From Microbacterium sp. 1S1 (lineage in GTDB: Bacteria; Actinomycetota; Actinomycetes; Actinomycetales; Microbacteriaceae), in contig NZ_CP043430.1 of the NCBI RefSeq assembly GCF_008271365.1, positions 2,852,001-2,916,000 of the forward strand: DNA of 64,000 bases. The letters are read 5' to 3'. The notes beneath the pieces were generated by a model. It had not been told where the DNA came from and did not search any database. It saw only the letters and a program-made list of their open reading frames with translations. Made by a program: the position numbers and the translations under genes. Below are positions 58,228-64,000 of the stretch, piece by piece. Positions within the stretch are counted from its first letter, which is position 1. Every line of letters starts with the position of its first letter.

Positions 58228-59841
58228 TCAGCCGAGGCTCACATCGTAGAAGAGGGGCCGCCCGTAGAGGTCATACTCCAGGCCCTCGATGCGCTCGCCG
58301 ACGGCCGTGATCGCCGAGGGGCTGTAGAGCGGGACGATCGCCGTGTACTCGGCGTTCCACTCCTGGAGTTGCGTGTAGAGCTCGTTGCGGGTGTCCTGGT
58401 CGCTGGAAGCGACGGCCTGCTCGAGGAGTCCGTCGATTTCAGGGTCGCTCACCTGGGAAGCGTTCTGGAAGCCGTCGGTCTGCAGGTGCGCGCGGAGGAA
58501 GTCGGCGTCCACACCGGAGAAACCCCAGTCCGTGAGGTCGAACGTCTTGGGCTCGTACTGGGCGTTGTAGGCGCCGGGCTCGAGTTCCTCGCGCTGCACG
58601 TCGAACCCGATCGCCTTGAGGTCGGACTGGATCGCGTTGGCCAGCGCCGCGCGGTCGTCGGGCACCGGAGTCCAGGCGATCCACCGCACGGACAGGCGCT
58701 CGCCGTCCTTCATGCGGATGCCGTCGGCGTCGCGTTCGGTCCAGCCCGCCTCGTCGAGCAGGGCGTTCGCGGCGTCGGGGTCGAACGGCCAGGAGCCCTC
58801 CAGCGACGCGTCGTACCCGGGGGTGGTGCTGCCGAGGATGCTCCAGGCGCGCGGGAACTGCCCGAAGTAGATCTCTTCGACGGCCGCATCGATGTCGATG
58901 CCGCGCGCGAACGCCTGCCGCACCTTCTCATCGGCGAAGAGACCGTACTTCTCGTTCAGGTACAGCGAATAGGGCAGGCCCGGGTACTCGACCGAATCGA
59001 CGGTCACGCCGGCATCGTCGAGACCGGCGACCTGGTTCGGCGGGATGTTGCTGGCGAGGTCGGCTTCCCCGCTCTCGATCACTCCGGTGCGGACGGACGC
59101 CTCGGGCTGGATCTGCACGCGCAGCGTCTCGAACGCTGGTGCCTCCGCATCGTGCGGGCCCCAGGCATAGTCGTCGTTGCGCGTGTAGACGATCTCCTGG
59201 TCGGCGGTGTACTCCGTGAGCACGAACGGTCCGGTGCCGACGGTGACATCGGGACCGCCGGCCTTGAGCTTGTCGGCCGACTCCGCGAGAACGGCGGGCG
59301 AGTAGAAGCCGAGCTGCGGAGTGCTCGCCGCTTGCAGGAACGGCGCGTAGGGCTGTGTGAACGAGACCTTCACCGTGTGCTCGTCGACGACCTCGGTGCC
59401 GGCGTAGAAATCCGCGCCCAGCATGCTCGCCGCCTGGGCCGAGGCCGTCTCCGGGTCGACGATGCGGTCGAAGTTCGCCTTGACGGCCTCCGCATCGAAC
59501 GGCTCGCCGTCGGTGAAGGTCACGTCGTCACGGAGCGTGAACGTGTACTCGGTGCTGTCGTCCGACACCTCCCACTCCTTCGCGAGCCACGGCGAGAACG
59601 TCCCGTCCTCCTCCTGGAAGACGAGCGAGTCGAGCACGGCGCGCTGCACCATCCCGGAGACGTCCAGCTGGCTCACCTGCGGGTCCATGTGCCCGGCCGA
59701 CAGGTTCGCGCCCTCGATCGACCAGACGAGCTCGCCGCCGTCGCTCTCCGTCGACGGGCCGGCGCATGCGCTGAGCACCAGGGCGGTGGCGGCGGTGAGG
59801 GCGGCAAGGGGCAGGAGACGGCGCACGAAGGTGGCGGGCAT
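58228..59841 (-). CDS. ABC transporter substrate-binding lipoprotein (family 5)
   Basis: 537 residues with a signal ending in lipobox LSAC (Cys about residue 26), so it should be anchored outside the membrane. Family-5 fold evidence: DVTFTDGEPFDAEAVKAN, a VGTGPFVLTEYT segment, ANALLDEAGW and LYTQLQEWNAEYTAIVPLY. It is the first transporter gene of its cluster. Ligand unknown; peptides or related amides fit the neighbours (M19 dipeptidase, serine hydrolase). Confidence 0.94.
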   Translation of the reverse strand: MPATFVRRLLPLAALTAATALVLSACAGPSTESDGGELVWSIEGANLSAGHMDPQVSQLDVSGMVQRAVLDSLVFQEEDGTFSPWLAKEWEVSDDSTEYTFTLRDDVTFTDGEPFDAEAVKANFDRIVDPETASAQAASMLGADFYAGTEVVDEHTVKVSFTQPYAPFLQAASTPQLGFYSPAVLAESADKLKAGGPDVTVGTGPFVLTEYTADQEIVYTRNDDYAWGPHDAEAPAFETLRVQIQPEASVRTGVIESGEADLASNIPPNQVAGLDDAGVTVDSVEYPGLPYSLYLNEKYGLFADEKVRQAFARGIDIDAAVEEIYFGQFPRAWSILGSTTPGYDASLEGSWPFDPDAANALLDEAGWTERDADGIRMKDGERLSVRWIAWTPVPDDRAALANAIQSDLKAIGFDVQREELEPGAYNAQYEPKTFDLTDWGFSGVDADFLRAHLQTDGFQNASQVSDPEIDGLLEQAVASSDQDTRNELYTQLQEWNAEYTAIVPLYSPSAITAVGERIEGLEYDLYGRPLFYDVSLG

Positions 59842-59925
59842 GGGGATTCCTCAGAACGGGCGAGTCGGGATGCCTCCATCCTAGGGCGGTTTTTTGGACC
59901 CGGTCGATCTGCTCGGTCGGGGGGC

Positions 59926-61452
59926 TCAGCCGGCGGGGAGGACGATCCGGTGGCGTTCGGCCGCGCCGCGTCGCTCGCCGTCGATGAGCGTCTCTCCCGA
60001 GGCGACGACCGCGACGCTCAGCCCCTGCACCCGCGGCTCGGGCAGACCGATGAGGCGCACCTCCACGAGAAGGTCGCGCTGGTGGCCGGCGATCCGCCAG
60101 CGCAGCTCGGCCTCGGTCGCGGCGGCGACCACGCGGTCGGCGAACGGCGCCTGCTGCGCGCGCAACCCGCCGATCTCGTCCAGCTGCCTGGCGAGCCGGG
60201 CGTCCCGCACGTCCGCAGGGACGTCGTCGAGGACGTGGTCGGCGAGGAACGGGTAGTCGGCAGCGGGCTGCCCGGACCGGAGCGCGGCGTCGATCGCCCG
60301 CGCCGCGGCGATGGTCTCCGTCCACGGGTGCACGACCGCCGAGGGGGCATGCGTCGTTTCGAGGAGGTCCTGCAGCGCCGCCCCCGCAACCCGGCGGGCA
60401 CCGAACTCGTCCGAATTGCCGAACGCGATCACGCCGATGCCCGTGGCCGCGTGCCACCGCATGTGCGCCGAGAAGCCGGGAAGCCCTCCGGAGTGCTGCA
60501 CGACACGACCGAAGCGGCGGTCGTCCTCGACCACGAGCCCGTATCCGTAGCCGGCACCGGCGAGGTCTCGCCCGTCGAACGCGGCGGAGTGCACGGGGAT
60601 CGGCGTGCGGGCCTGCTGCAGCTCCCGTCGCGACGCCGGCGCCAGCACGTCCGGCGCGACCGGATGGTCGGTGAAGGCCGAGCCGAGGAACCACATCCAC
60701 GTCGCGATGTCGTCGACCGTGCTGAACATGCTTCCGATGCAGCCGAGCGCCCCGGAGCCCACCAACGGCTCGGCGCGGAACGTCGCACCGTCATCGAACG
60801 TCCGGAACCCACCGGCCAACTCCTCCGCGGCGAAGTCGTCCGGGACGTGCGACGTGCGGTGCAGGCCGAGTGGGTGCAGCAGGGCCTCCCGGATCACGTC
60901 CTCCACAGCACGCCCCGTCACCGCTTCCACGACGCGCCCGAGCAGCGACTGGCCGAGGTTGGAGTACTGGTAGACGGTCCCCGGCGCGGCCGTGAGGGGC
61001 ACCCCGCCCGCGAACAGGGCGGCGATCTCGGCGCGGGGCGCGTCGAGGTGCCGGTCCACCCAGGCGTTGTCCTCCCCCAGCCCCGAGCGGTTGGAGAGCA
61101 GCAGGTCGCCCGTGACCTCGACGTCCGCATCGCGATGCCGTAATCGGACCTCGGGCAGATACGCGCGGATCGGCACGTGCAGGTCGAGCAGGCCGCGGTC
61201 GCGCAGCGAGAGCACTGCGGCGGCGAGGAAGCTCTTGGACATCGACGCGATGCGGAACACGGTGTCCCGTGTCGTCGGGGCCGCGTCGCCTCGGGGATGC
61301 CCGTGGGCCAGCACCGCGCGGACGCTCCCGCGTTCGGCGACCGCGGCGATGGCGGAGGGGGCGGCACGACGGGCGCGTTCGTCGAGGCCGTGGCGGAGCG
61401 CCTCGCTGGCGGTCTCCGCCGCAACGAGGACGCCCGCATCGTTCCGGGTCAC
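59926..61452 (-). CDS. Serine hydrolase, beta-lactamase/D-aminopeptidase-like
   Basis: 508 residues from GTG 61452. The penicillin-binding-protein-like active site is SMSK (Ser70, Lys73), with YSN (163-165) and HSGG near 310. A C-terminal domain of about 110 residues follows the catalytic part. No signal peptide is visible, so it probably acts in the cytoplasm. Related enzymes are esterases, D-aminopeptidases or dipeptide hydrolases. GTGA overlap couples it to the amidotransferase gene. Confidence 0.85.
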   Translation of the reverse strand: MTRNDAGVLVAAETASEALRHGLDERARRAAPSAIAAVAERGSVRAVLAHGHPRGDAAPTTRDTVFRIASMSKSFLAAAVLSLRDRGLLDLHVPIRAYLPEVRLRHRDADVEVTGDLLLSNRSGLGEDNAWVDRHLDAPRAEIAALFAGGVPLTAAPGTVYQYSNLGQSLLGRVVEAVTGRAVEDVIREALLHPLGLHRTSHVPDDFAAEELAGGFRTFDDGATFRAEPLVGSGALGCIGSMFSTVDDIATWMWFLGSAFTDHPVAPDVLAPASRRELQQARTPIPVHSAAFDGRDLAGAGYGYGLVVEDDRRFGRVVQHSGGLPGFSAHMRWHAATGIGVIAFGNSDEFGARRVAGAALQDLLETTHAPSAVVHPWTETIAAARAIDAALRSGQPAADYPFLADHVLDDVPADVRDARLARQLDEIGGLRAQQAPFADRVVAAATEAELRWRIAGHQRDLLVEVRLIGLPEPRVQGLSVAVVASGETLIDGERRGAAERHRIVLPAG

Positions 61453-62162
61453 GCCGGGACCCCGGCGCGCACCTCGTCGGCGAAGGCCTCGATGAGACCG
61501 CGACTGGCCGCGGTGTTGTGGTCGTGCACGCGCTCGGCGGCGGCGATGAGTGCCGGCAGTGATCGCCCCTCCCCGCGCAGGGCCGCATCGTCCCACCGTG
61601 CGAGGTCGGCAGCCGAGGCCTCGGGGTGGAACTGGACACCCCGGACCCGCCTCCCCAGCCGGAACGCCTGATTCTCGACGTCGGCACTCGACGCCAGCAG
61701 CACGGCGCCGCGGGGGAGCCGCGTGATCATGTCCTGGTGATTCTCGATCATCGGGGCCTCGTCACCGAGCGTGGCGAACAGCGCGTCCGTCCGCCCGGCG
61801 TCGGTCGGGCGGATCGGGGTCGCGCCGCGTTCGATCGGGCCCGTCTTCTCGGAGACCTCGCCGCCGGCGACGTGGGCGAGAAGCTGCCCGCCGAGGCAGA
61901 TGCCGAGGGTGGGAAGGTCGGCGGCGATGGCCTCCGCGGCGAGCGCCCGCTCGGCCTCGAGCCACGGCGCGCGGTCGTCGTCATCCGGCATGAGGCCGCC
62001 GCCGAGCAGCACGAGGCCGGCGTAGCCGTTCAGCGAGGCCGGGAGGGCCTGCTCGGCGCCCACGATCTCCTCGACGTCGATCCCCTTCGCCCGCAGCCAG
62101 GTGCCGAGCCGGCGCGGCCCGGAGCTCGCGGAGTTCACGATCACGAGCACGCACGGGTTCAC
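61449..62162 (-). CDS. Class I glutamine amidotransferase-like protein
   Basis: 237 residues from GTG 62162. Triad-type residues: nucleophile Cys89 in GICLGGQLL, and His179 with Glu181 in FHPE. A GMP-synthase-type amidotransferase without a partner domain; may release ammonia or hydrolyse gamma-glutamyl amides. It overlaps the serine hydrolase by 4 nt and the M19 gene by 4 nt. Confidence 0.88.
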   Translation of the reverse strand: MNPCVLVIVNSASSGPRRLGTWLRAKGIDVEEIVGAEQALPASLNGYAGLVLLGGGLMPDDDDRAPWLEAERALAAEAIAADLPTLGICLGGQLLAHVAGGEVSEKTGPIERGATPIRPTDAGRTDALFATLGDEAPMIENHQDMITRLPRGAVLLASSADVENQAFRLGRRVRGVQFHPEASAADLARWDDAALRGEGRSLPALIAAAERVHDHNTAASRGLIEAFADEVRAGVPA

Positions 62163-63271
62163 AGCGCGCCCTCCCGCGCCACCGTGTCCACCGCCGGAGC
62201 GAGCGCGGCCGCGGCGGGCTCTCCAGCGCGGCCGGCGAGGAAGGCCTCGTGGTCGGGGTCCGACGCCTCCAGCACCCGGAGGACGTTCTCGTGCGCCAGG
62301 GCCCGGAGGTCGCCCTCCGACCAGCCTCGACGCCGCAGCTCGGCGAACAGCGCCGGGTACCCCGAGACGTCGCCGAGACCGTCCGGCATCGCGTCGGAGC
62401 CGTCGTAGTCGGCGCCGATCCCGACCGTCTGCGCTCCGGCGACGTGACGCACGTGGTCCAGGTGGTCGGCGACATCACGGACGCCGACGCGCGGGGGCTC
62501 TCCCTGTCCCCCCGCCTCCCACCAGTCGCGGCGGGCCTGCGAGACGAACGTGGGGACGAAGGGGACCATCACGACGCCGCCCTGCGCGCCGATCGCGGCG
62601 AGCACGTCGTCGGGCACGTTGCGCGGGTGGTCGCACAGCGCGAAGGCGCCCGAATGGCTGACCATCACCGGCCGCGTCGTGACCTCGAGGGCATGCCGCA
62701 TGGTGGTGGGGGCGACGTGGGAGAGGTCCACGAGCACGCCGATGCGGTTCATCTCCCTGACCACCTCGCGGCCGAAGTCCGTCAGCCCTCCGTGCCGCGC
62801 CTCGTCCGTCGCGGAGTCCGCCCAGTCGATGGTCCGTGACCAGGTGAGCGTGAGGTACCGCGCGCCCAGACGGGCGAACTGCCGCAGCACCGCGAGCGAC
62901 CCGCCGAGCTGATCGCCGCCCTCGATCCCGATGAGCGAAGCGATACGGCCGTCCGCCATGGCCGCGCGCGCATCGGCCGCGGTCCGGGCGATCGCGAAGC
63001 GCTGCGGGTGGGCGTCGACGAGCCGGTGCACGAAGTCGATCTGCTCGAGCGTGGCCACCACCTGCTCCGCGCCCTCCAGCACGGGGTCGACCCACACCGA
63101 CCAGAACTGCCCTGCGACGCCCCCGGCGGTCAGGCGAGGGAGATCGGTCTGCGTCGCCGGCACCGACCCGGACAGTTCGGCCACGCGGTAACCGAGCAAC
63201 GTCCTGCTCGCCCAGGCGAGATCGTTGTGTCCGTCGATCACCCGATCGACGGGGCGCTCCTGGTCGACCAT
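62159..63271 (-). CDS. M19 family membrane-dipeptidase-like enzyme
   Basis: 370 residues. I chose ATG 63271 (MVDQERP), which follows a GAGAGGA SD and starts 1 bp after the upstream stop; ATG 63289 would overlap that gene. Zinc ligands: DGHND (His15, Asp17), GIEGGDQLGGS with Glu, VSHSGAF and DLSHV. GIGADYDGSD is typical of the C-terminal part. M19 enzymes hydrolyse dipeptides, including those with a D-residue at the C-terminal side. No signal peptide, so it is cytosolic and could process imported dipeptides. Confidence 0.93.
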   Translation of the reverse strand: MVDQERPVDRVIDGHNDLAWASRTLLGYRVAELSGSVPATQTDLPRLTAGGVAGQFWSVWVDPVLEGAEQVVATLEQIDFVHRLVDAHPQRFAIARTAADARAAMADGRIASLIGIEGGDQLGGSLAVLRQFARLGARYLTLTWSRTIDWADSATDEARHGGLTDFGREVVREMNRIGVLVDLSHVAPTTMRHALEVTTRPVMVSHSGAFALCDHPRNVPDDVLAAIGAQGGVVMVPFVPTFVSQARRDWWEAGGQGEPPRVGVRDVADHLDHVRHVAGAQTVGIGADYDGSDAMPDGLGDVSGYPALFAELRRRGWSEGDLRALAHENVLRVLEASDPDHEAFLAGRAGEPAAAALAPAVDTVAREGAL

Positions 63272-63272
63272 C

Positions 63273-64000
63273 TCAGTCCTCTCGTCCATCCAGCACCGCG
63301 TTCATCCGCGCGGTGAGTTCGCGGTCCACGCCACGAACGACACCATCCAGTTCACGAACCGGTACCGCACCGCGGGTGCTGGAGCACAGCCACAGGGCAT
63401 CCGCCCGGTCCAGATCGTCCCGCCACATCGTGCCGACCCTCGACGGCACGTCGGCGAGTCCCGCGAACACGTCGGCCTGCGTCGTCCCGGGGAGTACGCC
63501 CTGCTCGGGCGGTGGCGTGACCAGTGTTCCATCGAGTCGCGCGATCAGCGTCGACCGCGGCCCTTCCAGCACGAAGCCGTCGGCGCTGACGAAGATGACA
63601 TCGTCCGCGCCACGCCGCCGCGCCTCCCGCAGCGCCGCCTGGTTCACGGCGTACGCGAGCGACTTCGCCCCCTGCAGCAGCCAGGGCGCCGTCTGCATGA
63701 CGTCGTGCCGGTACCCGCGGTCGAGGACCACTGCCGAGACACCCCGGTCACGGACGGCATCCGGGTCCTCGCCCGCGAAGCCCAGCACCCACCCCGTCGG
63801 TCCGGAGGAGTCGATTTCGTCGCCGCGGGTCATCGCGAACTTGATCGACGCGATCTCCCCGTCGCGGAGGACCCCCGGCCGGGAGACCTCGGCGGCCGCG
63901 CGGCGGACCGCCTCGGCCCACAGCTCCCGATGGGGTGTCGGCAGCGCCAGGAGCTGTGCCGAGCGTTCCAGTCGCGTCAGATGCGCCTCCAGGGCCTGCG
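63273..64000 (-). CDS. Class IV aminotransferase (5' part off the window edge)
   Basis: The frame is open from the right window edge to the stop at 63273 (about 242 residues visible). Family motifs: candidate PLP lysine in LQGAKSLAYAVNQAALREA, VLEGPRSTLIAR and LPGTTQAD. PabC-type aminodeoxychorismate lyase and D-amino acid aminotransferase share this fold; the sequence alone does not settle which. It is the first seen gene of the minus-strand run with M19. PabB at 19761 is the possible partner for PabC activity. Confidence 0.85.
   Translation of the reverse strand, partial: QALEAHLTRLERSAQLLALPTPHRELWAEAVRRAAAEVSRPGVLRDGEIASIKFAMTRGDEIDSSGPTGWVLGFAGEDPDAVRDRGVSAVVLDRGYRHDVMQTAPWLLQGAKSLAYAVNQAALREARRRGADDVIFVSADGFVLEGPRSTLIARLDGTLVTPPPEQGVLPGTTQADVFAGLADVPSRVGTMWRDDLDRADALWLCSSTRGAVPVRELDGVVRGVDRELTARMNAVLDGRED

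Noticed and set aside
57478..61143. Open frame of 1221 codons on the plus strand opposite the right-hand transporter and serine hydrolase genes
   Set aside because: Antisense shadow over several well-supported minus-strand genes; no known domain and biased composition.

Overview
The window is a high-GC actinobacterial chromosome segment. Gene content and order (rpsT, holA, comEC, comEA and leuS; rplU, rpmA, obg, proB, proA, nadD and rsfS; ndk, a DUF4233 protein, folC and a T-box-led ileS) and the protein sequences look like Microbacteriaceae, most likely Microbacterium. This is an inference from family resemblance; there is no 16S gene in the window.

Layout. Bases 1-2494 hold a partial DUF1990 gene and lepA on the minus strand. 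Bases 2737-8431 are a plus-strand Opp/Dpp-type ABC transporter (two permeases, a fused double ATPase, a binding lipoprotein), followed by an alpha/beta hydrolase and a minus-strand pair of GH1 beta-glucosidase and MFS transporter. Bases 12056-21092 are housekeeping genes: rpsT, holA-comEC-comEA (DNA uptake), leuS and a PabB-like chorismate enzyme. Bases 21134-28028 are mixed: DedA, an App1-like phosphatase-domain protein, a glycosylase-like protein, a NagZ-like GH3 enzyme, an NAD-binding reductase, two membrane proteins and a flavoprotein.

Bases 28163-35069 are the most unusual part. A complete tRNA-Ala(GGC) is followed by about 6.8 kb that ends in a 48-bp near-perfect copy of the tRNA 3' end, so this looks like an integrated genomic island. 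It has no integrase gene. It carries a tightly coupled five-gene operon: a small secreted two-cysteine protein, a lipoprotein, a peptidoglycan-binding-like membrane adaptor, a MacB-type ATPase and an FtsX/MacB-like permease. A divergent small membrane protein lies beside it. The rest of the island is decayed: an HNH-nuclease fragment, a degenerate tRNA-like sequence and a 5'-truncated CPBP protease. A secreted bacteriocin-like product with dedicated export or self-protection is my best guess for the operon; it is not shown by the sequence.

Bases 35287-43249 carry a long minus-strand run from rplU down to an SDR gene (ribosome, GTPase, proline and NAD synthesis, ribosome silencing). Then come rne (RNase E/G), a VKOR-family membrane protein that could support disulfide formation in exported proteins, ndk, folC and ileS with a T-box leader. 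A DUF559/AbiEi-like gene at 53095-53946 is flanked on both sides by repeated GTCGCAG-type palindromic motifs. The right end (54923-64000) is a minus-strand cluster pairing a second Opp/Dpp-type transporter with a serine hydrolase, a glutamine-amidotransferase-like protein, an M19 dipeptidase and a class IV aminotransferase. This could be a peptide uptake and breakdown pathway.
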